A stretch of 64,000 bases of DNA, from NCBI RefSeq assembly GCF_008933165.1, contig NZ_WBVQ01000001.1:806001-870000 (forward strand). Reading direction: 5' to 3'. The position numbers and the translations under genes are program-made. Of the stretch, positions 55,443 through 64,000 are shown one piece after another (positions within the stretch are counted from its first letter, which is position 1; each line of letters opens with the position of its first letter). The notes beneath the pieces are model-generated. The model made no database searches. It was not told where the DNA came from and was given only the letters and a program-made list of their open reading frames with translations. Origin of the DNA: Phaeocystidibacter marisrubri (GTDB taxonomy: Bacteria > Bacteroidota > Bacteroidia > Flavobacteriales > Schleiferiaceae).

Positions 55443-57059
55443 CTACGCCTGAATAATACCAGGATTGTATTCTTTCTCTATTGGAGATTGGTTAGCTGCT
55501 TCAATTCCCATGGAAATCCACTTTCGGGTATCCAAAGGGTCAATAATAGCATCCACCCAAATTCGTGAAGCGGCATAATACGGCGACATTTGCTCGTCGT
55601 ATCTCTTCTTGATTTTATCGAGAAGTGCTTGTTCTTGTTCTGGAGTCAATTCTTCATTAGCCGAAGCTTTCTCGATGGAGAGCATCACTTTAGAAGCTTG
55701 ATCGCCACCCATTACTGCAAGTTTGGCGTTGGGCCAAGCTACAATGAGACGAGGATCGTATGCCTTGCCGTTCATCGCGTAGTTACCTGCACCAAAGCTG
55801 TTTCCAATAATTACGGTGAATTTCGGTACCACAGAGTTCGAAACGGTATTCACCATCTTCGCTCCGTCCTTAATAATTCCCCCGTGTTCTGAGCGGCTAC
55901 CCACCATAAAGCCAGTAACATCTTGCAGGAACACCAATGGTATTTTCTTTTGGTTACAGTTGGCTACAAAGCGAGAAGCTTTATCGGCAGAGTCGCTGTA
56001 GATTACACCACCAAACTGCATTTCTCCTTTTTTGCTCTTTATGATTTCTCGGTTGTTGGCCACAATTCCAACTGCCCAACCATCCATTCGTGCATAGCCC
56101 GTAATGATAGTTTTACCGTAACCCGCTTTGTATTCTTCCCATGAGTCGGCGTCAATTAAGCGGTGAATGACTTGCATGGATTTGTAGGGCTTGCCATCGC
56201 GAGGAATGAGTCCGTAAATTTCTTTCTCATCAAATTCTGGCGCTTTCGATTCAATGCGGTTGAATCCGGCGTTTTTAGGAGCACCCATCTTGTCCATGAT
56301 ATTGCGAATGGACTTCAATGCCTCTTTGTCATTGGGCATCTTATAATCGGTCACTCCACTAATCTCACAATGGGTGGTGGCACCGCCCAAGGTTTCATTG
56401 TCGATGTTTTCCCCAATCGCCGCCTTAACGAGGTAGCTACCTGCTAGGAAGATTGATCCTGTTTTGTCCACAATCATGGCTTCATCACTCATGATAGGGA
56501 GGTAGGCACCGCCAGCCACACATGATCCCATGATGGCAGAAATCTGTGTGATTCCCATGGAGCTCATCACAGCGTTGTTGCGGAAAATTCGACCAAAGTT
56601 TTCTTTGTCCGGGAAAATTTCATCCTGCATTGGGAGAAATACACCAGCGCTATCAACCAAGTATACAATTGGAATGCGATTCTCCATGGCAATTTCTTGA
56701 GCGCGCAAGTTCTTCTTACCCGTGATTGGGAACCATGCACCCGCTTTTACAGTAGCGTCGTTGGCAACTACGATGGTCAATCTTCCTTTAATATATCCCA
56801 TCACCACTACTACGCCGCCACTTGGACAACCGCCGTATTCCGCATACATGCCTTCACCAGCAAATGCACCAATCTCAATTTGTGGCTTGCCACTGTCAAG
56901 TAGGGTAGAGATGCGTTCGCGGGCTGTGAGTTTCCCTTGAGCATGTTGTTTGGCAATACGTTTTTCACCACCTCCGAGAGCTACTTTTTTGAGGCGTTGT
57001 TTCATTTCTGAAACGAGCAACTTTAGCGCATCTTCGTTTTTGTTGAATTCGATATCCAT
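55443..57059 (-). CDS. Acyl-CoA carboxylase, carboxyltransferase (beta) subunit, MCC-like
   Basis: A 538-residue carboxyltransferase subunit that moves CO2 from biotin to an acyl-CoA. The segments QDEIFPDKENFGRIF and GITQISAIMGSCVAGGAYLP follow the methylcrotonyl-CoA carboxylase beta type; the C-terminal half carries QDVTGFMVGSRSEHGGIIK and SFGAGNYAMNG. The alpha (biotin) subunit is not in the window. Leucine catabolism is the likely context (family inference); propionyl- or other acyl-CoA substrates are possible. Confidence 0.93.
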   Translation of the reverse strand: MDIEFNKNEDALKLLVSEMKQRLKKVALGGGEKRIAKQHAQGKLTARERISTLLDSGKPQIEIGAFAGEGMYAEYGGCPSGGVVVVMGYIKGRLTIVVANDATVKAGAWFPITGKKNLRAQEIAMENRIPIVYLVDSAGVFLPMQDEIFPDKENFGRIFRNNAVMSSMGITQISAIMGSCVAGGAYLPIMSDEAMIVDKTGSIFLAGSYLVKAAIGENIDNETLGGATTHCEISGVTDYKMPNDKEALKSIRNIMDKMGAPKNAGFNRIESKAPEFDEKEIYGLIPRDGKPYKSMQVIHRLIDADSWEEYKAGYGKTIITGYARMDGWAVGIVANNREIIKSKKGEMQFGGVIYSDSADKASRFVANCNQKKIPLVFLQDVTGFMVGSRSEHGGIIKDGAKMVNTVSNSVVPKFTVIIGNSFGAGNYAMNGKAYDPRLIVAWPNAKLAVMGGDQASKVMLSIEKASANEELTPEQEQALLDKIKKRYDEQMSPYYAASRIWVDAIIDPLDTRKWISMGIEAANQSPIEKEYNPGIIQA

Positions 57060-57101
57060 GGGGAATTTGACTTTTGGGGTTTGAACGCTATACTGCGGTG
57101 G

Positions 57102-58493
57102 TTAGTCGCATGTTTCAATGGTCCATGTTGAACCAACGGTATAGAGTCCTTCTTCAAGTTGTGTATTGGAAAGGAGAAGTGTAAATACGTTCTTCTTTTT
57201 GTTTGCTGCTACGTATACGAGTTCTGGATAGTTGTCGCCGTTGAGGTCGCCAAACCAGTACATTTCAGGCATACCACATTCGCCCAAATTGCCAAAAAGG
57301 GGCGTGATATCTTGAATGATCTCACCACGTGGACCTTGGGTGTTAATGCGCATTTTGTAGTTGTCAATTACCGGACAAGCACCCACTTCTACTACGCTTC
57401 CCGTAGCTGAGATGAATACGTTGGCGGCACTCGGACGATTGTACTGCGCAAATGCTTCCATTTGCTGACCAGGGAAAAGAGCTGGTGGGATATGCACAAA
57501 TCGTTCAGGAGAGAGTTGATAGAACTTGTTGGTGTCTAACAAGCGATTCACTCCAAATAGGAAGTGCGCGTAATTTCCCGAACTATTGCGAATGTCGAAC
57601 TCCATAGAAGAACCTAAACGCGTTTTACTCACAACAAGTTCAAGGTCGATTCGCTTTAGGAAATATCCACCCATTGGTTCGTCGGGGAATAGTCCATACC
57701 AATTCATACTAGGATCAATCTGATTGATATCTCCACAATAGTTGTAAGCCTCAGTTGCTAATTGAATGGTAAAAGGAGGTGGTCCTTTCGGTGTTTCTTC
57801 TACTGGACTAGAGGTAGTAGGGGCTTCAACCTCGGTTGAAGAGAGGTTTTGGTGGGATTGAATTCCTCCTGGCATGCCTGCATCAATCCATGCAATAACA
57901 GAATCCTGACTTCCCAAGGTTGGGAGCTCATAAAGGAATGAAATCAAGGAATCTCTGCGAAGTTCTGTTTTATTCAATACGGTCGCCAACGCTCTAATTT
58001 GCTGACGATCTAATCGACCGTTTGATGGAATGCTGTCACGTTTCGTACGATCCCAAACGAAGTAAACGGTGTCTTTCACTATCGCTTCGACGAGGGAACT
58101 ATCATTGACCATGGATATTGAATCCGTTGACCATACAGGAAGAGAATCGGAGGAAAGCGTGTCCATGGATAGGGTATCCATCGGAACAGCGAGGGTATCC
58201 ATACGCTTCAAAAACCCGTCGAACATATACCCGACCTTGTCTTTGTAGCGCACCCTTCGCCAGTCACCTTTAATTTCTTCAAACTCAGCCTGACCAAATG
58301 AAATGTCACATGCTTCCACAATGGAATCGAACATAACGTAGGTAACAACGGGAGTTCCTGCTTGCGGTTGAGATCGCATTTTCATTCCAGATTCAGCTGA
58401 AATGGAGTACGTTCTAGTGAATTCACATTCTTCTTGCGCCCAAGCTGGCAGGGTAAACAGAAGTGCAAATAAAATGGAAATGGTGTGTTTCAT
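57102..58493 (-). CDS. SH3 domain exported protein
   Basis: A 463-residue exported protein: signal MKHTISILFALLFTLPAWAQ, a bacterial SH3 domain (about 32-95, SGMKMRSQPQAGTPVV and RRVRYKDKVGYMFDGFL), a Ser/Thr/Asp-rich linker with repeated MDTL/STDS steps, a low-complexity Pro/Ser region and a C-terminal beta-rich part that resembles integrin-like FG-GAP strands (YWFGDLNGDNYPELVYVA). Bacterial SH3 domains often bind cell-wall peptides; the role is unknown. It stands alone with about 60-base gaps on either side. Confidence 0.85.
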   Translation of the reverse strand: MKHTISILFALLFTLPAWAQEECEFTRTYSISAESGMKMRSQPQAGTPVVTYVMFDSIVEACDISFGQAEFEEIKGDWRRVRYKDKVGYMFDGFLKRMDTLAVPMDTLSMDTLSSDSLPVWSTDSISMVNDSSLVEAIVKDTVYFVWDRTKRDSIPSNGRLDRQQIRALATVLNKTELRRDSLISFLYELPTLGSQDSVIAWIDAGMPGGIQSHQNLSSTEVEAPTTSSPVEETPKGPPPFTIQLATEAYNYCGDINQIDPSMNWYGLFPDEPMGGYFLKRIDLELVVSKTRLGSSMEFDIRNSSGNYAHFLFGVNRLLDTNKFYQLSPERFVHIPPALFPGQQMEAFAQYNRPSAANVFISATGSVVEVGACPVIDNYKMRINTQGPRGEIIQDITPLFGNLGECGMPEMYWFGDLNGDNYPELVYVAANKKKNVFTLLLSNTQLEEGLYTVGSTWTIETCD

Positions 58494-58552
58494 CGGAGCG
58501 CTAAGTTAACGAACTCAAGGCAGTATAAAAGGGGAGATGAAAAACGGTTTTA

Positions 58553-59155
58553 TCAGAGGTCGCTTGAAACGAGTTTGTATTGTTCCGTGAGGATGTCGTA
58601 TGCCAATGGACCTTCATTCATCAAGAGATCGAGGACACTCAAATTCCCAATAAAGCCGTGCTTTGAAGCAAAGACTTGTCGGTATGCAATAGTGTCGAAT
58701 TTCTCGTTGGGTTTCATTACTGTGGGGTGCATGGGAAGACCATCATTGTACTCCAATGAAGTGGGGAGTTGGAGCTGTTCCAAGACCCATTTCATACTGG
58801 CCTCACATCGTTCTAAAAGTGAAGAGTGCGGATGAGATACAATGGGTTGCAGCTCGGGAGATAAGGCTTCAAAGAAAGCTGCGTTTCTATAGGCCGTTTC
58901 GATGGATTTCCACTCTTTATTGACCCAATCGTGTTTGTGATCAAGCTCTACTTTAGAGAAGACGGACTTATCCGATTGATGATTAATCTGAGCGCTTAAA
59001 TCTTGGGCACCATTTGGTCCCAAGATCCGGTAGCGGTTTCTCCAACTGCGCTTTTCGTATTTGCGTTCTACATTCCAAGCTACGTCTTCTCCTATCCACA
59101 GTGACATATACACAATGGGAGGGAAAAGAGCCGGGGGAAGTACCGTTTTCGGCAT
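58553..59155 (-). CDS. WbqC family protein
   Basis: A 200-residue protein of the WbqC family: FPPIVYMSLWIGEDVAWNVE near the start, then QKRSWRNRYRIL-like residues and the LDHKHDWVNKEWKSIETAYRNA segment with conserved His and Trp. The family is associated with sugar biosynthesis and surface polysaccharide loci; no reaction is established. The ATG at 59155 starts three bases before the lepB stop, overlapping context, so it is co-translated with lepB. Confidence 0.9.
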   Translation of the reverse strand: MPKTVLPPALFPPIVYMSLWIGEDVAWNVERKYEKRSWRNRYRILGPNGAQDLSAQINHQSDKSVFSKVELDHKHDWVNKEWKSIETAYRNAAFFEALSPELQPIVSHPHSSLLERCEASMKWVLEQLQLPTSLEYNDGLPMHPTVMKPNEKFDTIAYRQVFASKHGFIGNLSVLDLLMNEGPLAYDILTEQYKLVSSDL

Positions 59156-59158
59156 CAA

Positions 59159-60841
59159 TTACGCAGCTTTCGCCTTCTTCTTTTTGCGGAAATGAGCAAT
59201 CACATTCCAAATGACAACTACAGCCATGAATGGCCAGAAGTAATGAACGCGTTCGCCTGAACCATTTACAGTTGTGAAGATACGGTCGGTTCTCAATTTC
59301 TTGAATCCACTTTCGTAGCCATCTAAACTCATCCAGATGAACACAGGTTTCCCCACAATGTGATCTTCAGGAACAAATCCCCAATACCTACTATCGTGTG
59401 AATTGTGACGGTTGTCGCCCATCATCCAATAGTAATTTTGGGCGAAGGTATAAGAGGTCGCTACAGCGCCATCAATCATGATATTGCCGTCTTTCACTTC
59501 CAAGCTATGATGCTCGTAGTCTTCAATGATTTTCCGATAAATGGAAAGGTTCTCCAAGTTTAGATCTACTGTAGCACCTTCTTCAGGAATCCAAAGTGGA
59601 CCGTAATCGTCGCGTGTCCAAACATGTTGAGCCGGAGCATGGGAACTCAAATTTGGAAAAAGACTAAGCGACCAGCGGCTGTTTGCCACCTCATCATAGT
59701 TGCTGGAATCTACTCTTTGAATAAGTTTTTCAAGTCGAAGAACTTTTGGGTGCTGAGCGAGCTTCTCTGCATTCTCTTCTGTGAGGTCGATGGCATAGAA
59801 GTTATTCGTGGTGACGATTCCGAATTCATCAAAAACGCCTCTTGGATAAATGCGAACATCTCCGGCAGTTTGATTGGTCATCTCTTGTGAACCTCCCGCA
59901 AATTCAATGTCGTATTCTTCCTTCATAAATACAGGATCGAGGTAGAAAGCAGGATCGAATTCCACTAAGTATTTAAACTGAGGTTTAGCGCGATCTGGAA
60001 GTTCACTTTTCACACCATTGATGAAGATTTGTCCATCATCAATAACGAGTGTATCACCGGCCACGGCTACAGCTCTCTTTACGAAGTTGGTTTTCTTGTC
60101 TACTGGTGGAACGGTTACTTCAAGTGGAGTAGGACCGTTGGCAGTTTGGCGCCCCCCTTGAGTGTTGATTTGTGCGGGATAGTTAAAGACCACGGGATCG
60201 TTTTGTTGAATCTCGTTGATCTTTGGCAATCGAATGTAAGGTAACTCAATAAAGTCGGTGTATGCCGGAATACCCAACACAGGAATGGTGTCGTGGACCA
60301 ATGGAACTGTTAATGGAGTCATTGGAAGTCGAACACCATATTGCATTTTGCTCACAAACAGGAAGTCGCCTACCATGAGCGATTCTTCCATGGAACCCGT
60401 TGGAATCGTGTAAGATTCGAACGTTGTGGAGCGAATGAGGGTAGCTGCCACTACCGCGAATAAAACGGCATTCACCCATGAACCTAGGTTTTTCTTTATC
60501 CAAGAATCATCTCGACCATGATACTTAAGTGGTTCCGTGTAGTTCAGGTAGGCGAGGTAGAGTCCAAGGGTTAGTACACAAAGGATGGCATACTTGATTT
60601 CACGGAATTTAAAAACGTGAAGAAGTTCATAGGTGAGAATGATTGCCATCACGTTATCGACTACAGGAACGTAGTACAACAGAATCCACCATTTTGGTCG
60701 GTCGGTGATTTTGAGTAGAACCCAAACGTTGTAGAAGGGAACGAATGCCTCCCAAGCTTTTCTACCGGCTGCCACGTAGAACTTCCACGAGATGAGTCCG
60801 CGGTAAATAGCGAGTCCGATAAAGAGATACAAGTACATCAT
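59159..60841 (-). CDS. lepB: Signal peptidase I with N-terminal membrane domain
   Basis: A 560-residue inner-membrane protease that removes signal peptides. Residues 1-105 are a four-helix membrane domain of the DUF5684 type (AFVPFYNVW, DNVMAIILTYELLHVF). The catalytic Ser is in TGSMEESL (Ser150), the general-base Lys in KRAVAVAGD (Lys255), and the final box is MGDNRHNSHDSRYWG. A long insert (about 280-460) separates the boxes, typical of Bacteroidota. It lies 20 bases after dapB and overlaps wbqC. Confidence 0.95.
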   Translation of the reverse strand: MMYLYLFIGLAIYRGLISWKFYVAAGRKAWEAFVPFYNVWVLLKITDRPKWWILLYYVPVVDNVMAIILTYELLHVFKFREIKYAILCVLTLGLYLAYLNYTEPLKYHGRDDSWIKKNLGSWVNAVLFAVVAATLIRSTTFESYTIPTGSMEESLMVGDFLFVSKMQYGVRLPMTPLTVPLVHDTIPVLGIPAYTDFIELPYIRLPKINEIQQNDPVVFNYPAQINTQGGRQTANGPTPLEVTVPPVDKKTNFVKRAVAVAGDTLVIDDGQIFINGVKSELPDRAKPQFKYLVEFDPAFYLDPVFMKEEYDIEFAGGSQEMTNQTAGDVRIYPRGVFDEFGIVTTNNFYAIDLTEENAEKLAQHPKVLRLEKLIQRVDSSNYDEVANSRWSLSLFPNLSSHAPAQHVWTRDDYGPLWIPEEGATVDLNLENLSIYRKIIEDYEHHSLEVKDGNIMIDGAVATSYTFAQNYYWMMGDNRHNSHDSRYWGFVPEDHIVGKPVFIWMSLDGYESGFKKLRTDRIFTTVNGSGERVHYFWPFMAVVVIWNVIAHFRKKKKAKAA

Positions 60842-60861
60842 GGTAGGTAGAGGATATAGGT

Positions 60862-61581
60862 TTAAGCCAGTCCAAGGACATCCTTCATGGTGCGGATGCC
60901 GGGATTCTGTAGCAGGTATTCGGAAGCAATAACGGCGCCTAGTGCAAATCCATTGCGGTTGTGCGCGGTGTGCTTGATTTCAATGTCGTCAATTTCAGAA
61001 GAGTACTGAATGATGTGAGTGCCTGGAGTAGGGTCAATTCGCTCAGCCTCAATGGGTAACTGATTTTCGTCAGCGAGTTCGCCGTTTTCAACCAGCTTCC
61101 AAGAACTGTAATTTTCTAAATTCTTTAACATTCCTTCGGCTAGAGTGATGGCTGTTCCACTTGGGGCATCTAGCTTTTGAGTATGGTGAATTTCAGTCAG
61201 TTTGGCATTATAGACCTCATGACCGTTCATCAGTTTTGCCAAGTGCTCATTCAGGGCGAAGAAGAGGTTCACGCCTAGCGAAAAATTCGAGGCATAAATG
61301 AAGCTGCCATTGCGCTCTTTGCAAAGGGCTTCAATTTCAGACTTGCGATCCAACCAGCCTGTGGTTCCACTAACAACGGGAACATCGTTTTCGATGCATC
61401 GTTGGATATTCGAAAATGCAACGGAAGGTAGGGAGAAGTCGATGGCTACATCTGCACGACGAAGTTCTTCGTCGGTACAGCCATCTCGTCCAACGCGGAG
61501 TACCACTTCGTGACCGCGTTCAAGAGCCATCTTTTCAATAATAACTCCCATTTTCCCATATCCGAGCAGTGCAATTTTCAT
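60862..61581 (-). CDS. dapB: 4-hydroxy-tetrahydrodipicolinate reductase
   Basis: A 239-residue enzyme of lysine and meso-diaminopimelate synthesis. The nucleotide loop is LLGYGKMG (5-12) with a short ID-type strand (AIDFSLPSVA), SGTTGW, and the catalytic EIHHTQKLDAPSGTA with the paired His and Lys. The overall length is shorter than the E. coli form, as usual for Bacteroidota. It abuts the DUF5683 gene and precedes lepB in the chromosome-partition operon. Confidence 0.95.
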   Translation of the reverse strand: MKIALLGYGKMGVIIEKMALERGHEVVLRVGRDGCTDEELRRADVAIDFSLPSVAFSNIQRCIENDVPVVSGTTGWLDRKSEIEALCKERNGSFIYASNFSLGVNLFFALNEHLAKLMNGHEVYNAKLTEIHHTQKLDAPSGTAITLAEGMLKNLENYSSWKLVENGELADENQLPIEAERIDPTPGTHIIQYSSEIDDIEIKHTAHNRNGFALGAVIASEYLLQNPGIRTMKDVLGLA

Positions 61582-62229
61582 TTAAAATCGTATTCGAAAT
61601 GACGCTCCATAAACCGCTCCCAATCTTGGGTCAGCTACAAAGGTAGGTTCCCAATGGAGCGAAATATCATCAGATACGTCAAAGTTATATAAGTGCGCAT
61701 CTACGTTGGCGTCTAGAATTTGTAGACCGTAGATGGCCACGGTAATAATGATACTCAAGTCTCGGTAACGTCGGTAGCTATTTTGAATGGTGAAGAGCTG
61801 ATTGTCCGAGTAAATTCCTTCGTATTCGTCGGTTTGGGTAGAATCAAGGCGTTGATTAATGATATTCGTCCAGAACCGAAGTTGTTGGTTGTTGTCGTAA
61901 ATGAAGTATCCTGAGGTAGCTAAGCCACCATAAATGATCGGAACTTTCCACCATTTATCGTTGTAAATCTGTCCGCCGCCTGGGATCAAACTCAGGAGAG
62001 TGGCTTTGGTAGGGGAGTGCCCTGTATCTTCTTCCACCTCCGTCTTGGGAGCCTCTAAGTCGCTGGATTGTCCAAATCGGAAGAGATTGGGGTCGGCTTC
62101 CAAGTTGGGCAATTCGTGGATAGAATCGTTTTCGGTTTCTCCCTCTTCTACTTGAGCGGTGCCAGAAAACGACAACAGCAGCACAAAGGCCGCTGTCAAA
62201 AAGGGTAGGATGTTATTCGAATGTCTCAA
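61582..62229 (-). CDS. DUF5683 domain-containing exported protein
   Basis: A 215-residue exported protein: signal (NNILPFLTAAFVLLLSFSGTAQ), an acidic linker, then the DUF5683 core with SLIPGGGQIYNDKWWKVPIIYGG and two hydrophobic helices. The family is specific to Bacteroidota and frequently stands next to parB and dapB. The function is not known. It overlaps the parB stop by four bases (ATGA) and directly abuts dapB, so it is coupled to both. Confidence 0.9.
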   Translation of the reverse strand: MRHSNNILPFLTAAFVLLLSFSGTAQVEEGETENDSIHELPNLEADPNLFRFGQSSDLEAPKTEVEEDTGHSPTKATLLSLIPGGGQIYNDKWWKVPIIYGGLATSGYFIYDNNQQLRFWTNIINQRLDSTQTDEYEGIYSDNQLFTIQNSYRRYRDLSIIITVAIYGLQILDANVDAHLYNFDVSDDISLHWEPTFVADPRLGAVYGASFRIRF

Positions 62230-63116
62230 CGGTTGATCAACTCAAGGATTCGTTCTAAATCTCGATCGGAATCGAACTTAATAACGAGACTTCCTTTGCC
62301 TTTCGCATTTCTCTTCACCTCAACATTGGAATCGAAGTATCCGGCCAATTGGCTGCGGATATCGCGAATGGCAGGTGGAAGTTCATCCTGAACCGGTTTT
62401 GATTCTGGTTTAGGGTCTTTCATCTGACGTACGCGTTCTTCTACTTGACGTACGCTCAAGTCTTCCGCAATGATGTCGCGGTAAATCTTGAGTTGTTCCG
62501 TTTCATCTTCAATATTCACCAAGGCACGAGCGTGTCCCATGCTCAACATTCTATCGCGGATACCCGCTTGAATGAGCGGTTGAAGTTTGAGTAGACGAAG
62601 GTAATTTGTAACGGTAGAACGCTTTTTCCCAACACGATCGCTCATTTGCTCCTGTGTAAGGTTACATTCTTCGATAAGTCGCTTGTAGCTCAATGCTATT
62701 TCAATGGCATCGAGGTCTTGACGTTGGATATTTTCCACCAAGGCCATCTCCAACATCGCCTGATCATCTGCCAAGCGAATGTAGGCAGGGATTGCCTTGA
62801 GTCCGGCCAATTTACTGGCGCGGAATCTTCGCTCACCTGAAATGAGCTGGTATTCGTTGAATCCAACTTTGCGAACGGTAATCGGTTGAACAATCCCCAA
62901 TTCGCTAATGGAATTCGATAAATCCTCCAAGGCCTCTTTGTCAAAATGCGTACGAGGCTGGAATGGATTTACTTCAATACTGTCAATATCAATCTCCGCA
63001 ATATGACCTACCACTTCTGGTGCGCGTTCATCTTGTGCTGAACTCACATCTGACGATGGATCTTTGAGGAGGGCGGAAAGTCCCTTTCCGAGTGCGGGCT
63101 TTTTCTTTGCGGTCAT
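62226..63116 (-). CDS. parB: Chromosome-partitioning protein ParB
   Basis: A 296-residue DNA-binding CTP-dependent clamp. The N-terminal segment GLSALLKDPS is followed by the ParB/sulfiredoxin fold (NPFQPRTHFDKEAL; LISGERRFRASK with the GERRxR box), the helix-turn-helix (LTQEQMSDRVGKKRSTVTN) and a C-terminal dimerisation region. It works with ParA in chromosome segregation. No clear parS palindrome was found in the window. It starts one base after the parA stop. Confidence 0.96.
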   Translation of the reverse strand: MTAKKKPALGKGLSALLKDPSSDVSSAQDERAPEVVGHIAEIDIDSIEVNPFQPRTHFDKEALEDLSNSISELGIVQPITVRKVGFNEYQLISGERRFRASKLAGLKAIPAYIRLADDQAMLEMALVENIQRQDLDAIEIALSYKRLIEECNLTQEQMSDRVGKKRSTVTNYLRLLKLQPLIQAGIRDRMLSMGHARALVNIEDETEQLKIYRDIIAEDLSVRQVEERVRQMKDPKPESKPVQDELPPAIRDIRSQLAGYFDSNVEVKRNAKGKGSLVIKFDSDRDLERILELINR

Positions 63117-63117
63117 C

Positions 63118-63909
63118 TTATGCTTCTGCAGTTGCTTTTTGGGCGCTGCCGTTACGCGACAGGAATTCGCGGGCTAAATTAAGATAATTCACCGCTCCAT
63201 TGCTCGTTGCATCGTACATGATGATGGATTCACCAAAGCTAGGAGCTTCACTCAAGCGCACATTGCGTTGAATGATGGTGTCGAATACCATTTGTTGAAA
63301 GTGATTCTTCACTTCGTCTACTACTTGATTGCTCAAGCGCAAACGCTGATCGTACATGGTAAGCAGTAGCCCTTCAATATCGAGATCGGGGTTGTGCAAT
63401 TGTTGAATGCTCTTGATGGTGTTGAGTAGCTTACCCAAACCTTCGAGTGCAAAATATTCACATTGAATAGGAACAATGACTGAATCGGCTGCAGTAAGAG
63501 CATTAATGGTAATCAAACCGAGTGAAGGCGCGCAGTCGATTAGAATTACATCGTAAGCTTCGCGAACGTTCTTCAATGCTGATTTGAGCATGTACTCGCG
63601 ACGATCTTTGTCTACCAATTCGATTTCTACGGCAACCAAATCTAGGTGAGCCGGAACCAAGTCTACATTTGGAGTTTCCGTTTTGAGGATGATATCCTTA
63701 ACGTCAGCCTCGTGTTCGATGGCTTGGTAGGTTCCGAGTTGGATATTGTCTGGATCGAAACCCAAAGCAGAGGTTGCGTTTGCCTGTGGATCTGCATCAA
63801 TCAACAATACCTTTTGCTCCAAAACGCCCAGTGATGCAGCTAAGTTTACTGCAGTTGTCGTTTTTCCTACACCGCCTTTTTGATTCGCTATTGCAACGAT
63901 TTTACCCAT
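63118..63909 (-). CDS. parA: Chromosome-partitioning ATPase ParA
   Basis: A 263-residue ATPase of the Soj/ParA type: deviant Walker A in ANQKGGVGKTTTAVNL (8-23), LLIDADPQANAT (Walker A' region), and YDVILIDCAPSLG (Walker B). It lacks an N-terminal DNA-binding domain, so it is the chromosomal form. It is the first gene of the coupled operon parA-parB-DUF5683-dapB-lepB-wbqC. Confidence 0.96.
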   Translation of the reverse strand: MGKIVAIANQKGGVGKTTTAVNLAASLGVLEQKVLLIDADPQANATSALGFDPDNIQLGTYQAIEHEADVKDIILKTETPNVDLVPAHLDLVAVEIELVDKDRREYMLKSALKNVREAYDVILIDCAPSLGLITINALTAADSVIVPIQCEYFALEGLGKLLNTIKSIQQLHNPDLDIEGLLLTMYDQRLRLSNQVVDEVKNHFQQMVFDTIIQRNVRLSEAPSFGESIIMYDATSNGAVNYLNLAREFLSRNGSAQKATAEA

Positions 63910-64000
63910 TCTCGGTTATATTTCTGAATTTCGCCTTTTATCTCTTGCACAGAGAGGTGTTGTGAACTTCATCCGTGATCGAAATTAGGTTGACACACCT

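Noticed and set aside
62226-63909. parS sites near parAB
   Set aside because: No clear TGTTTCACGTGAAACA-like palindrome was found when reading the region; sites may lie outside the window.

Overview
This window reads as chromosomal DNA from a member of Bacteroidota, most likely Flavobacteriales and close to the Cryomorphaceae/Owenweeksia type of marine bacteria (inference; no rRNA gene is present). The support is: Por/type IX secretion (T9SS) C-terminal sorting domains, repeated TAnnTTTG promoter -7 boxes, weak Shine-Dalgarno signals, a methionine synthase split into two proteins, and families typical of the phylum (WbqC, DUF3667, head-GIN, DUF5683, CreD, multi-domain PIG-L). Coding density is high and most genes are housekeeping.

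Layout. 1-3671: a secreted subtilase cut off at its C-terminus by the window edge. 3804-9031: a tightly coupled four-gene operon, PIG-L deacetylase, an unlisted 37-residue membrane protein, a sodium:solute symporter and a patatin lipase. 9146-12611: SlyD-type FKBP, then menB, DUF1801, RluA-like pseudouridine synthase and a WYL regulator on the minus strand. 12.6-16.9 kb: an accessory stretch (potassium channel, YbjQ, CsaA, small lipoprotein and membrane proteins, an NTF2-like protein) separated by copies of a dispersed intergenic repeat with a palindromic core, plus a 13-unit 24-bp tandem array that runs into the 3' end of a gene. 16.9-24.0 kb: a minus-strand operon (TPR protein, ribH, head-GIN protein, phospho-sugar mutase, GT39, TlpA-like lipoprotein, YkgJ-like). 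24.1-26.7 kb: recF, DUF721, outer-membrane protein. 26.7-36.1 kb: envelope proteins, ndk, nucleoside phosphorylase, universal stress protein, creD, kdsB, a methyltransferase and metK. 36.3-39.1 kb: a YARHG protein and a methyltransferase around about 760 bp of non-coding DNA that contains a roughly 200-bp inverted-repeat element.

39.3-45.7 kb is a methionine regulon: promoter, SAM-I riboswitch, intrinsic terminator, then hom, the homocysteine-methyltransferase half of MetH, the folate/B12/reactivation half of MetH, and metF. metK is transcribed separately without a recognisable SAM riboswitch. 45.7-54.5 kb holds DUF3667, Nudix, a tandem pair of outer-membrane paralogues, an alpha/beta hydrolase and two large T9SS cargo proteins, one with a glycoside-hydrolase-like barrel. 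55.4-63.9 kb is a minus-strand block: acyl-CoA carboxylase beta subunit, an SH3 protein, and the compact parA-parB-DUF5683-dapB-lepB-wbqC operon.

No CRISPR array, tRNA, rRNA, insertion sequence, prophage or recognised defence system was seen. The most unusual material is the repeat-rich stretch at 12.6-16.9 kb (including a gene whose stop codon lies inside a tandem array), the inverted-repeat element near 37.5-37.7 kb, the overlooked small membrane protein at 6262, and a start-less coding remnant at 31.3-31.6 kb.
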